A DNA stretch of 64,000 nt from Parietaria judaica (lineage: Eukaryota; Streptophyta; Magnoliopsida; Rosales; Urticaceae), in the NCBI GenBank assembly GCA_954871525.1, contig OX940862.1, positions 34,774,232-34,838,231 on the forward strand. Reading direction: 5' to 3'. Below are positions 1 through 10,971 of this stretch, piece after piece. The translations under genes were made by a program, and so were the position numbers. Under the pieces are notes generated by a model. That model was given only the letters and a program-made list of their open reading frames with translations, searched no databases and had not been told where the DNA came from. Each line of letters begins with the position of its first letter. Within the stretch, counting starts at the first letter, position 1.

Positions 1-190
1 GTTGTGTTTCTGGAGAGGCAACTTGGGTATTTTCATTCCGAGGAAATGATGATTGATGGTCATGGGATGGGATCCACTGACTGGGCTTTTTCTCTAAGTC
101 GGGCCTAAATGGGCTTAATAAGAATGTAATACGCTCTCCAAGCTAATTATTTGTTATTGTGCTATTATACATAACTTAAAATAAGAAATT
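1..190. other. Left edge, no gene recognised
   Basis: Unique-looking sequence up to the first transposon. I see no open frame of useful length, no splice pattern and no RNA gene. It could be the tail of a gene outside the window, but nothing here shows that. Confidence 0.4.
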
Positions 191-924
191 GGGTTAATTG
201 CGGAGAAAATACCCAACATTTGGTCAAATTCTCTGCTATGTATACAGCCTCCGTAAATAACGGTAAAAATACCTAAACTTGATATTTGGGAGTTGACCGA
301 GAAAATTCACCTATGTGGCAATCAGCCTTTGCCACATGGCACTTGGCCGCCACGTGACATGCCACATAATAAATATTTATAAATATATTTTTTAAAGATA
401 TTTTTATTTTTTAAACAAACTTATTTTTATTTTTAATCAAAAATAATTTTTTCCAATAATAACAAATAATGAATATATAAATTTTAATATTCATTATTGG
501 TTATAATTATTTATTTTTAAAAAAGTGGGTAGAACGAAATAAAAATCATCGATCACGGTTCACTTGAACTCTGTTTCTGATCCGGTTCACGCGTTAAATA
601 AAACTGTTTAATATTTTTAATAATAATAACTAATAAACACATACACATTGTTTAAAAAGTCAAGACATAATTAAATACACCACTTATTCAAAAACAAAAA
701 ATAGTAGTCATATTTATATTTAACAAAAAAATATTTTTATTTGTTTGCATGATTTTTTTTTTTTTGTGTTTGCATTTTACAATAATAATAATAATTGTTT
801 AATATGTTTTTTATTTATATCAACTCCCAAATATCAAGTTTGGGTTTTTTGCCGCCATTTACGGAAGTTGTATACACAGCAGAGAATTTGACCAAAGATT
901 GAGTATTTTTACCGCAATTAACCC
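191..924. mobile_element. Non-autonomous Mutator-like element (734 bp)
   Basis: The two ends form terminal inverted repeats of about 105 bp. The left end begins GGGTTAATTGCGG and the right end is its near-complement, ending CCGCAATTAACCC. A perfect 9-bp direct duplication TAAGAAATT flanks it at 182-190 and 925-933. Long inverted repeats with a 9-bp duplication are the hallmark of Mutator-like elements. The AT-rich interior has no transposase frame, so it must be moved in trans. The boundaries are certain; the superfamily is inferred from structure. Confidence 0.85.
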
Positions 925-2187
925 TAAGAAATTTTCCATTCATATGTTTCTAAATCCATAAGAATCAATTCGAACATGTATATGGTATATTAAAGAAAAA
1001 TGTATCAGAAGTCATTTCCTATGGCTATGAACGAAGAGAAACAACATTTGAATGGCTTTGCCAAATTCCTCGGCAAAGTTATAATGTCGGAGAAGACACC
1101 ATTGCATTGTTTGTTAGCACAAAAATACACATACAATTTTGGTTTGCAACGGTGAAATTACCTTACATATAAATCAAACTCCGGGCAGCCAAAACTTTGA
1201 CATTTTTTCATAATATTTTTCCAATTCGACGGATACTTGTAACACAAGCAAATTAGATACTAATATATTCAAATTCAATAATAAAAAAAGGGCATCAAAT
1301 CTAAAATCATTAATTGAATGTACTAAAATTATAAATATATGACAGGTAAACAAAAACTTGATGTTTGTCATGACAAAAAACTGACTTGTTTCCACACCAC
1401 GTCCAAAGTGGAGGTTGTGGGTTCGATCCCTACTGCTGCAGCAAAGGTGCTTTCGGAAAAAAAAATTGGCTTGTCAGTCAAAGTTCTTCTTAATTAAAGA
1501 CTGTTTTCCAAATTAACTTTACTAACCATCTTTTCAATTAACCCACACAATACGAGACCCGGTTTATAGACCAAACAATCAATCTGCACAGCCTTGATGT
1601 TAGGCACGTGTACCTGATTATACATTTTCATCTTGGATATTATATTGCACGTAGACCAAAAACTTCTCTATCCTTTTTATTTTCTTTCTCTCCATATATA
1701 TTAATGACGGTTTATGTGTTTATGTATATTTTCATTCGTGTATAGTGTTTGTTCATGTTCATATAAGTTGTTTGTATTTATAGTTTTCTTTTCAAAAGGT
1801 CCAAATTGATCTTATCATTCGTCTTGTTCGTTTGAAAATGTGTTTGGACGGAATGCTCATCTTCAACAATGGGAGATAGTTTGCTCCAAAACTATTTTAA
1901 GTGGTCTCTTATCCAATTTTATGGTCACCGTGGTGTTTATACCTCAAAATTAAACAATCTGTCTCGAAAATGTTTGTCTTGAAGATATAATGCTAGTGAC
2001 ATGTGCAATTTGACCACTCTTCGTTAGTATATTACCATTATATGATTTTTAAACTAATAGTTCAAAAAGGACCAGAACATAAGATGAACACAAGAATTTA
2101 TGGGAGCCGAGTTTGCTTCAAAAATTAGTAAAACGAAAGCATTATATATATGAATATAAAAGCCTTTATGTAAAAAGAAACAATCAC
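925..2187. other. AT-rich intergenic stretch
   Basis: No supportable gene. It contains one pol III B-box-like remnant (listed separately). Open frames here are short, low-complexity translations of AT-rich DNA. Confidence 0.5.
1395..1455 (+). repeat. Possible tRNA-derived SINE remnant
   Basis: The segment contains GGTTCGATCC at 1420-1429, a good pol III B box, followed by an A-run at 1458-1466. No A box or cloverleaf can be built around it, so it is not a tRNA gene. A decayed SINE fragment is the best guess, on weak evidence. Confidence 0.25.
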
Positions 2188-2552
2188 TGGATGAAGCACG
2201 ATCATGCCTATCAAGAATCAAGAAAATTGCCAAGTTATGAAGCACGTACAACCAAATAAAGAATATTGCCAAATCATGCATAATCATACGTACGTAATGA
2301 TTTATTTATTATCATATCTATTTCTTTTATTAGATTTATTATGTGATATTTGTATTTATTTTGTTTCTTTAATTTTTGATTCTTTACATCTATTTTAGGA
2401 AGATAAGTTTAGACTCATTTTCTTTATAATGTGATCGATATTTTGTAAGAAGACAGTTTATGATGAATTAAAATTGAGCTTATGCTTGAGAAAGTCGAGT
2501 GTTATCTCGAAAAGACGTGTTCTTCGTGTTCTTCATATCCCGCTCTACATCA
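2188..2552 (+). repeat. Left LTR of the short retrotransposon
   Basis: Begins TGGATGAAGCACG and ends CTCTACATCA. It aligns with 4235-4584 apart from small indels and scattered substitutions. No standard tRNA-Met primer site follows it, unlike in the 46-kb element. Confidence 0.8.
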
Positions 2553-2603
2553 GTCTGTGCAGAGGCACCGATAAAACGAGCCGTTCGCGACGCTTTCATA
2601 GAG

Positions 2604-3092
2604 GATATGGTGAGACGAGAATAGGTCGATTGATTCAGTGCTCAAGTGGAATTGCTGATCCGTCAGATGGCTACGATGATGCAGAATCAAACGGAGCAAC
2701 GACGCCGAGACGAGTCCGACACCGAGGAGCAAGCGAACCTGTTCGGGCATAATTTTGGCAGCTACGGTCACGCGATGCGTGGACGTGAGGCGGTCTCAGA
2801 AGATGCGCGATTGGTAGCGGCGTTCCAGGTGGCTATCCCGGAGTACGACGAAACGACGTACGATGAGGCAAAACACGGCGAGACCGTGTACGACGAGTCG
2901 ATTTACGGCAAGACAGAGTATGACGAACCCGTGTACGATGATTACGACGAGCCCGTGTACGAAGAGGCGGAGTACGCCAAAATCGTGTATGGCGAGGTCG
3001 TATATGACAATGCGGAAAGTGACAAGACCGAGTATGAGGAGGCCGAGTGTGACGAGGCCAGGCATGAGAAGGCTAAAGATGACGAGAGTTAA
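2604..3092 (+). pseudogene. Degraded gag-like gene with YDExx pentapeptide repeats
   Basis: The frame from 2646 reads like the N terminus of a plant gypsy Gag (glutamine-, arginine- and glutamate-rich, with a MMQNQTEQRRR stretch), but an in-frame stop at 2631-2633 separates it from any upstream ATG. From 2844 to 3089 it becomes a pentapeptide repeat, roughly Tyr-Asp-Glu-x-x about 16 times, from a 15-bp minisatellite. No capsid core or zinc knuckle is visible. I regard it as the remnant of the element's gag, with the acidic repeat a later expansion. An alternative is a host-derived acidic sequence captured by the element. Confidence 0.5.
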
Positions 3093-3209
3093 TTGGAGAG
3101 TGGTACGTCTATATTTCTTTTTGTTCATGAATCATGTTTGACTACAAGTGAGGCTCCGAAAATCAAGTCGACCACAACCATAGATTTCAACAAAGGAGGT
3201 ACCGAGAGT

Positions 3210-4021
3210 CAGTGGCGGAACCAGGATTTATGGATAGGGGTGGCCGAAAAAAAATCAAGTAAATATAAACATAAATATACATTTTTTTCTATCATAGATT
3301 TCTAGCTTTATTGTATATGTACGTATTCAAATAAAGTATTCATCGTTTTTATTTACTTTTACGTCATCTAATGTTTAAAAATTTGAGAATCGAAAATGAT
3401 TTGTAAGTTTTTTTTTTACCGATTTATCAAGGATTTTGCGGGTTTTTATTATTTAATAGTACTTACCGCAATAGGCATTATATACTATACTTTCTAATGA
3501 ATATAAAAAATTATTCATCTTTAATGCTTTGAATACGGTTACATGAATCAAAATTATTATTAAGATATTAATCACCTTTAATACTTTGAAATTTGAATAC
3601 AATTACATGAATCATAATATATTAGGCAATTTTTACGAACCTTTGTGTAATAACTTGAAAGTACAAGGATAGTATTGTAAATTAAAGATCTATCAAAAGC
3701 AACTTTTGTTTTTGTAATAATTTAAAAGACTTGAGGGCGAAATTGTAATTTAACATCATAGTAGTCTACTAGTCTTCCATTCCATCTTCCTCAATACTGA
3801 TTACTGAAAGAACGAAGCTGCTTCTTCGTCGGAAGAGCTCGGCGTCAATGGCGGAAAGGAAGAAAAAGAGAGTTAGCTTATGGTTAATGCAAAAATATGG
3901 AGGGGGGCTGCAAGGTTAGATCTAAAATAAGATAAAGTCGTTTGAAGCTCAAACTATACTAACATCGGAAAACTCCGGGGTGGCCACGGCCACCCTAGCC
4001 ATGGCCGTGGTTCCGCCCCTG
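3210..4021. mobile_element. hAT-type non-autonomous element nested in the LTR element
   Basis: The ends are imperfect inverted repeats starting CAGTGGCGGAACCA on the left and CAGGGGCGGAACCA on the complement of the right end. They are flanked by a perfect 8-bp duplication CCGAGAGT (3202-3209 and 4022-4029). An 8-bp duplication with CAGNGGCGG ends fits the hAT superfamily. The 812-bp interior has no transposase. It lies inside the short retrotransposon, so it inserted later. Confidence 0.85.
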
Positions 4022-4234
4022 CCGAGAGTAGTGATCCAAATAGGCACATGTATAATCGTGACGGCCGAAAGAGAAGCGTCAAAGACGTTGTGCAACTTCG
4101 AGGGAGATGTAGATCAAAAGAGGTCATTTTACACCAACGACTTTGGCGCCGATACAAGCGTGGCGACGGCAGTGGAGGCTCGACGCGGGCCGACGATCCA
4201 AATTCGAGGACGAATTTTATCCTCATCGGGAGAA

Positions 4235-4584
4235 TGATGAAGCACGATCATGCCAATCAAGAATCAAGAAGACTGCCAAATTATGAAGCATGTACAACCA
4301 AATAAAGAATATTGCCAAATCATGCATAATGATTTATTTATTATCATATCTATTTCTTTTATTAGATTTATTATGTGATATTTGTATTTATTTTGTTTCT
4401 TTAATTTTTGATTCTTTGCATCCATTTTAGGAAGATAAGTTTAGACTCATTTTCTTTATAATGTGATCGATATTTCGTAAGAAGACAGGTTATGATGAAT
4501 GAAAATTGAGCTTATGCTTGAGAAAGTCGAGTGTTATCTCGCAAAAACGTGTTCTTCGCGTTCTTCATATGCCGCTCTACATCA
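4235..4584 (+). repeat. Right LTR of the short retrotransposon
   Basis: Copy of 2188-2552. It follows the polypurine stretch GGGAGAA and ends at 4584, only about 10 bp from the stop codon of the minus-strand exonuclease-like gene at 4594-5319. That gene's 3' untranslated region must therefore lie within this LTR. Confidence 0.8.
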
Positions 4585-4593
4585 AAATCAAAT

Positions 4594-5319
4594 CTACTTA
4601 ATCATTACATTAGATATGCAGTACTTAATTAATATGATAAAACGACATTGTTTATGAATTAGCAAACAACCAGAAATCAGCTTGTCTGCAATGAGATAGG
4701 AATAGTAAACGTCGTGGATAGCAGACTTGACTTCCTCTTCGGAGAACACTTCTGCTTGCCCGTTAAAAGTCGTGGCTGTAGTAGTGTTCGGCTTGACATC
4801 CAAACCAACTTCCGCAGCCAACATCGGTAAAGAACAAGATAAGAGTGCCGGTTTCTGGCGAAGCCTCGCCACCAAACAATCAATCTTCGCTAGTGCTTTG
4901 ATATCAAGAATCGTATGGTACTGTCTTTTCAGCAGAGGTCTTATTTGGTTATTTGGGTCTGTATCAACTCCTACAAAGCAGAGACTTCGATCATTCAAAA
5001 TGTTCATCAGACTATTCCAGCCATCCCAAAGCTTGGAGTCAGTTTTCATCATTTCTGGAAAGATTTTAATCATAAGGCCGCGATCTCCAACGCAGAGTAG
5101 TAGCCAGCAACAGGAATGATAGGAATATACAAGGTATTTGAAGCCGATTCCAACGACTCGGCGTCCGGGGATGAGCTGGCTTTTGAACTCTGATATCTTT
5201 TCGACCAAGAGTGAATCAGAACAAAGTTTAGGGTGGATCACGTCGACCTTGACCGTGGAACCATCAAACTTGACTAGGTATGGCTTCATCAGCTTGTATT
5301 CTAAAGAACTGGGCAACAT
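4594..5319 (-). CDS. Exonuclease-fold protein, copy A (probably inactive)
   Basis: An uninterrupted 241-aa frame from MLPSSLEYKLMKPY. It matches the pattern of plant Werner-like 3'-5' exonuclease-domain proteins (RNase H-like fold): a first strand pair (VKFDGSTVKVDVI), the motif I region VVGIGFKY (about 56-63), strand LLLCVGDRGLMIKIF, FVGVD (about 115), a helix IDCLVARLRQKPALLSCSL, LAAEVGLDVKP, then FSEEEVKSAIHDVYYSYLIADKL. The DEDDy acids are mostly missing: Asp-x-Glu of motif I is Gly-Phe-Lys and the motif III Tyr is Ser. A non-catalytic nucleic-acid-binding or regulatory role is possible. The start follows a TATA box by 78 bp. The last ~26 residues extend beyond where its relatives stop, towards the neighbouring LTR. 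Family assignment is from motif order. Confidence 0.7.
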   Translation of the reverse strand: MLPSSLEYKLMKPYLVKFDGSTVKVDVIHPKLCSDSLLVEKISEFKSQLIPGRRVVGIGFKYLVYSYHSCCWLLLCVGDRGLMIKIFPEMMKTDSKLWDGWNSLMNILNDRSLCFVGVDTDPNNQIRPLLKRQYHTILDIKALAKIDCLVARLRQKPALLSCSLPMLAAEVGLDVKPNTTTATTFNGQAEVFSEEEVKSAIHDVYYSYLIADKLISGCLLIHKQCRFIILIKYCISNVMIK

Positions 5320-5396
5320 ATTCTTCGAAAGATTTTATACAATATATGGATTGAGACTTTTGAATTTTGTTGAATAAAATGTAGTAGTGTAGCGCG

Positions 5397-5404
5397 TTTA
5401 TATA
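5397..5404 (-). promoter_or_regulatory. TATA box of exonuclease-like copy A
   Basis: On the minus strand this reads TATATAAA, 78 bp upstream of the ATG at 5319. That spacing suits a short untranslated leader. Related TATA boxes precede copies C, D, F and H. Confidence 0.6.
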
Positions 5405-6587
5405 GACAGGAACAGGATCATTCATAAGATGAAACGAATCCAGTGTCTTCTCAGGGGATGCATTTCTTAACAATGATCACAATAAATATGTGGTTAATTA
5501 TTAAGACTCCGCAAATTCCATCTTGAGAATTTGAAAGTCACTTGCAATAATGAAGCTTTGATTACTTATGTGAGTGACCGTCGTGTGAATTCGATTGTTG
5601 GTCGATACTGACCATATACTCTGTTGGTTTTCATTTATGTACATATAAACTAGACAGTGCCCACCAATATTGAACGTTTTTTTTTCTAGTACTATAGCGA
5701 AATATTTTGACGTCAATAAATGATAGATAAACGAAACGGTTTATTCTCAAAATTTACCATCGGAAAACAAATTCTGAGAGGCTGTCCTACAAGCGTCCCA
5801 AGAGGCCCTCTCGTGACAGCTCTAATTTTTAATGAGTCATGTTTTGTATATGGTATAATGAATTGAAGCTCGAGAAGAGAGCGGCAACTTTGGGAACCTC
5901 AAAAACTCTTCTTAGCGGGTTCAACGCACTTTTAAATTTTGTTCGCATTTTCGTCCTTTTTTTATATATATTTTCATTTGACTTATTTTTTTTCATTTTT
6001 TTGAAAATTAAATAAAATTTTGAAAGAGTTATTGAGACAACGTCGAATTTGATGACCGAAATTAGTATTCGTGAATGAACGCAACATGCAATAAGAAAGA
6101 TTTGTCGTAAAATAGATCAACAATCTTTTAGTTTGGTTACCGTTTATCTCAAACTTCCGTTGTTGAAATGTTCAATCGGAGGGACTTACAAAGAGAATTT
6201 AATTATCAATTGATTTGTCAATAGTGGCTTATGGAATAAATTTAAAAGCCTTAATTAATGAGCAATTAACAGTTATTCTTTTGGCAAAACGATGCAAAAG
6301 GAGAAAGTTACAAATCCCCTTAAATCATGCACAAGTTATTGAATTATTATTTATCTTGAAATTGTTTTGATTTACTATTATTTGGTCATTTATTCTGTTG
6401 GATTTCTTAGGGTTATTTTAGGATAGTTGATTAGCCATGCTTCTTATATTATGAAAACGTCATTGGCTGTAATGGGGGAGTTGAATATGAAATAAAATAC
6501 AGAGCTTTTATAGCTTTTCCAGAAAATTCATAGCTTTCGTATTGCTGACTCTACACCACAAAAGCATCGGTAGTTAAAGTAGTGTTT
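5405..6587. other. Spacer with shared upstream sequence of copies A and B
   Basis: No gene seen. The part at 5518-5600 (CTTGAGAATTTGAAAGT..., then a TTGATT / TATGTGA / GTGAATT series) recurs upstream of copy B at 6930-7020, so A and B arose by a duplication that included promoter DNA. Confidence 0.5.
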
Positions 6588-6812
6588 TCAATCGACACCC
6601 AAACTCCACACTAGAATATTGTATATTTGTGCGTTGAGATTGTTATCAATTGATTTGTCAACCGGAGTAAGCTTTTTTTCTATCTCTTCTACCTTCCGGA
6701 GCAAGAACGGGCCGGAAGTCCAGAAAGGGTCAATCACGTCCACTTTGACGGTTGCATTGCCAAATGCTATTTCATATGGCTTCAGCTTTGATGCTAAAAC
6801 AATCGGAAACAT
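6588..6812 (-). pseudogene. Exonuclease-fold copy B, N-terminal fragment
   Basis: From the ATG at 6812 the frame reads MFPIVLASKLKPYEIAFGNA and continues TVKVDVIDPFW..., the N-terminal strands of the array family. After about 50 residues (near LTPVDKS) similarity is lost and a stop comes at residue 75. All of the exonuclease core is missing. The open frame extends upstream of 6812, but the relatives start at this methionine. A truncated pseudogene. Confidence 0.75.
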
Positions 6813-8093
6813 CTTTTTAAGACCTTGAACATACAATTTGTGTTGTGTGTACATACATTTATATACACATCTCGAGAATTTGAAAGGTGCCAAATAATAA
6901 TGAAAAAAATGATCACGTAGTAACAACATGGTAAATGCATCTCGAGAATTTGAAAGTTCCATGATAATTAACGAGGATTTGATCGCCTATGTGATCGTCA
7001 TTTGTGGCGTTTTGTGAATTTTTTTTTTCCATTCTTTTAAGACTATCATATATTGCATCCTAAATACTACTTGGAAAAGTAGTCCAACAGTTAATAGGTT
7101 AATATTTCTGTTCGTATAACTTTTAATATATTAATATTGGACCAGTCAAAATTAAACTAGGAATTTAGGAAACAAATTGATTGGATATTGAGTGAGGAAT
7201 AATCATCATAGTTTAAACTTTAAAACGGACATTTCTAAAATTTTAAAGGGAAAAATAAATAACATGGTGACACCCCATGATGGAATCACGAATTCAATCC
7301 GGTAATATTTATATTTTTTGTCGAAAATATAACTTGAGGAGTAATAATTAAATTACAATGAAAATTGGGATTTTGAACACCATGTCCCTCCTCTTTGGAA
7401 TTTGGGTCAGCCAGGTGACTCATCGCTCGAGTTAAAACCTCATTTCATGGATATATCATATGCAAACTTCCCAAACATCACGTGATTCTAATATTTGCAT
7501 AATTTTATTTTCATTTGCTTTTATTTTTACTGTTTTTTTTTTTTTTTTTATCATATTCTGTTTAGGATAAATTAGGTACGTAGTTATTCCTGATTTTCTT
7601 TTTATTATTTGTATGAATTTAACTAACCCTTAAAATCAGGTCTTTTAGCTAGCTAAGTTTTTTGGAAATTAGTTTAAATTCAAATTTTGCTATATGTTGT
7701 TATCAAGTTATTGTACTTGTTTAGAATATTGTTTATGAATATTAAAAATGAAAGCTAGAGTTGTGATTTGTGAACACATATATATTTTCTCTTGGCCATG
7801 TTAGTGCTTGTATCGAAGATCTTTACTTTGGTCTTCAATCGTGTGCAATGGACTAACAGTCGAGACTCGCCATAGTTAAACATTGTGGACGTTTTATTTT
7901 CTGATTACTATTTTGACAATGAATGGTATTCGATTCACCTTCCGCTACATCAAACGAAAATTTTAAAATCACAAGTGTGGAACTGGACACAATCGAACTT
8001 CAGAACTTACACATACAGAACAGTAAATTTTGACCATATTACTCTTATTCTTAGTTATTTTGTTTATTAGGGACCATAATCTTGGTTAATAAC
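6813..8093. other. AT-rich spacer
   Basis: No coding potential recognised. The string CATCTCGAGAATTTGAAAG occurs twice (about 6869 and 6938), a local duplication in the copy B promoter region. Confidence 0.45.
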
Positions 8094-8668
8094 TAGGGGT
8101 GGCAATTCGGGTTGCGAGTCGTGTTCGTGCCGGGTCTTAATCGTTTTTTACTTATTTTATCTAGACCCAGACCCGCCCCATTTATTAATCGTGTTAGAAG
8201 ACGAGACTCAGACCCGCCCCGTTTAAACAACGTGTTTATCGTGTCGACCCGTTTAACCCAATTAGTAGATACATTTATTTATAAATGATAAATTAATTCA
8301 ATTTATACTCAGATAACTTAATTTATTTAACTATAATATCGAAGATTTTAAAGTTTTACTAGCAAATTTTTATGTTCATCAATTGTAAGACATACTTAAT
8401 TTAATAAAAACATAAATTTCATATATAATAAGTATTAAAACACTTAATAACATATATAAAATGTAGATAATGCAACTTTTTGCTCTTTAATCGTGTCTAA
8501 TTGGGTCCCATCGTGTTATCGTGTTCGTGCCGTGTTTACCCGTTATTTAATCGTGTTAATCGTGTTCGACATGGTTGGACCCAGATCCATTTATGGTAGA
8601 CCCAGACCCGTTTAAATCGTGTCGTAACCGTTCCGTGTTTCGTGTCCGGCCCCAAATTGCCACCCCTA
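8094..8668. mobile_element. hAT-type non-autonomous element (575 bp)
   Basis: The ends are TAGGGGTGGCAATT and its complement AATTGCCACCCCTA. They are flanked by TTAATAAC (8086-8093) and TTAGTAAC (8669-8676), an 8-bp duplication with one mismatch. The interior is rich in CGTGTT and GACCCG words near both ends and AT-rich in the middle. It has no transposase. The same class with a perfect duplication occurs at 52934-53448. Confidence 0.8.
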
Positions 8669-8993
8669 TTAGTAACAGTATGATTATAATATTATATAAC
8701 ATGATTTTTAACTGTCGATTTGACTGTCGTTTGATCCGCCATTAGTAATTAATGTCTTTTAACCCTCTTTAGTCTTTTCCGAGGTTTCAAAATCAATGCT
8801 AAAGAAGCATATTACGTTAATATATATTTTAAGTAAAAAATAAAGCAAACCATTTTTTTCTTCATTTTCTCATGATCATACTCAATTAAAAAGAAACTAC
8901 ATGAAACACATAAATATTATAAAAAAAACGACATAGTACTATCAAATAGTAAAAAGTAAAAACAGCATTATAGTTTGTATTGTAAGGCTCTCG

Positions 8994-9669
8994 TCAATCG
9001 GTCATCAGCTTTTCCGCGACGCGATACGTATTGTAGACGTTGTAAATAGCAAACTTGACGTCATTTTCCGAGAACACCTTGGCTCCCCAGTTAAAGTCCT
9101 TGGCTTTAATGTTGGGCTTGATTTCCAAGCCTACTTCAGTGGCACACTTCTCCAACGACCAACAATTTTGGATATCTGGTTTATAGTAAAACCTCGCAAC
9201 CAAAGAGACAGCATCCACAACCTTAATATCCGGTATGGTCGCTCCCGAAATACCGTGCATCTTATAATTTAACCACCTTAATGAAAATGAACTAAAACCA
9301 AGTCGCAGTCCCACAAAGCAGATAGGTGATCACTCAAAAAAGTCATTAAAAGAGCGGCGAGCTCCGAGAAGGATCGAAAGGGAGAATCGGAGCTTCGTTC
9401 GTCGGAGAACTTAAAGATAATAAAGTGATCTCCGACGCAGAGTAGGATGCAGCAATAGTTGTGGGAACCTAACCAACTCTCATGGAAGTCAATGCTAGCG
9501 ACACGGCGGTCCGGGCATAACTGTTTCTTGAGCTCCGATAGCTTCTCAAGAAAGAGTGAGCGAGAGCACCACGAAGGGTCGATCACGGCGACCTTGACCG
9601 TGGCATTGCCAAGCTTGATGTGGCATGGCCTCGTCTCGTCAGCTTCGATTCGAAAGCCCTGGGCAACAT
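8994..9669 (-). pseudogene. Exonuclease-fold copy C, broken by two frameshifts
   Basis: The ATG at 9669 opens MLPRAFESKL, but family similarity (HIKLGNATVKVAVIDP) then continues in another frame from about 9640. The second frame carries the motif I region (VASIDFHES, which keeps the Asp but has His for Glu) and LLCVGDHFIIFKF, then shifts again near 9310. The third frame holds LVARFYYKPDIQNCWSLEK, CATEVGLEIKP and FSENDVKFAIYNVYNTYRVA and ends at 8994. A TATA-like TATTTATTAA lies about 105 bp upstream of the ATG. Two frameshifts make a pseudogene unless they are assembly errors. Confidence 0.75.
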
Positions 9670-10462
9670 TTTTTCTGTGGAAGATATTGGAACTGTTTGA
9701 GTTTGGTGTATCATGTATGTATATGTGGATGGAATGGAGATCGCTAATAAGAACTCTTGGGTTGTTGGGTTAATAAATACGTCAGTGCGTGCATGCACAG
9801 CACTTGGAAGGTCACAAGACTAACGTACGTGATTTATGGTGAGTACGGACTACTTTAGAATGTTGGAACTCGTTAAAAGATTCCCAATTTCGATTTAAAC
9901 AATATTTTTAAATGATAGGAATTATAATTCATAGAACATAAAATATTGTTCCGACACAATAAATATATTTATATATGGCACGACATAATTGAGTTTCTGA
10001 TCGACCTTAAATGTATTTGGTTCCTTCGAAAAAAATACTATTAACCCCACATTGAATATCAGTATTTAATTAAAAGTTTGAATAAAAGAATTAAATCCAT
10101 ACATTTACCTTTTGTTTACTTAAAAATTAAAAATTATTTAACTATTTAAAAGAAGTTAATGCAAAGTAATTAACGTGGCATATAAACAAGTCATATTATT
10201 AAATTAATTTCGTTTTTTTTTTTACCACAATTACTAGAAATAACTAATTGATAAAAAAAAATATTTTTCTTGAACTTATTGTACCATCATACCATGTATA
10301 CTTATTATAAAGAAAATCTCATGTTAAAATACAAATACAAATTAATGAAGATAAAAAAAAAATGACTCATGGGAAAAACGCTACTGTAAAGCACCCTATA
10401 AAGTATAAACCCCTTCGAAAGCCCAAACCCAACTTCAAGCCCACCCAAAAGTTCAGGCCCAA
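9670..10462. other. Spacer between copy C and the mS41-like gene
   Basis: AT-rich, no gene recognised. It must contain the divergent promoters of copy C (minus) and the mS41-like gene (plus). Confidence 0.45.
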
Positions 10463-10489
10463 CTCTCTCTCTCTCTCTCTCTCTCTCTC
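10463..10489 (+). repeat. (CT)n microsatellite in a likely 5' UTR
   Basis: About 13 CT repeats just upstream of a likely first untranslated exon. Pyrimidine-rich CT tracts are common in plant 5' leaders. Length variation is expected. Confidence 0.8.
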
Positions 10490-10971
10490 CTCCGAAGCCA
10501 TCATTCGTATTCGTCGCTCGATCCCTCCCTGAATATCCTGTAAGCTTCTTCGAATAACCTTTAGCTTCGCTTTCATCACTCATACTCAAACTTGGGATTG
10601 ATTTCTGATATTGAGCAATGTTTCGGACTTGTTTATGTCAATTCTTCTAAGTTTCTGGTTTTAGGTGCTTGATTGAATAATCTGTAGAATTTGGGTTAGT
10701 TTCTGCGAGGAAATTTGTTAAAACAAGTTAGATGGATTCTGTTGTTTGGTTCTGCATTTATGACTTCTGAATATTGAATCTGATTCTGTTGTTGAACTGT
10801 GAATAGTGAATGTTGATTCTGATATGAGTTGAATAATGCTGCTCTTGATTCAGTAGGTAGTTGAATCTGATTTTTCTGTTGAATTGCTGAAACAGGGTCC
10901 AAACCCGAATCCAACCTTAGACCGAAACCGAAGATCCTTGTCTACCGGCGTAACCGAGGTTGAAGAAGCAA

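Larger units (their letters stand above)
2188..4584 (+). mobile_element. Old, short LTR retrotransposon with a gag remnant
   Basis: Two direct repeats of about 350-365 bp, starting TG and ending CTCTACATCA, bound an interior of about 1.7 kb. The interior holds a degraded gag-like frame and, just before the right repeat, a typical plant gypsy tail (GAGGACGAATT... then GGGAGAA, a polypurine tract). There is no protease, reverse transcriptase or integrase. An 812-bp hAT element is nested inside, so the element itself was only about 1.6 kb. The LTRs differ at many sites and no clean target duplication is visible, so the insertion is older than the other LTR elements here. Confidence 0.8.

Noticed and set aside
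1395..1455. A tRNA gene around the GGTTCGATCC box
   Set aside because: No A box, no acceptor stem and no cloverleaf could be drawn; kept only as a weak SINE-like remnant.
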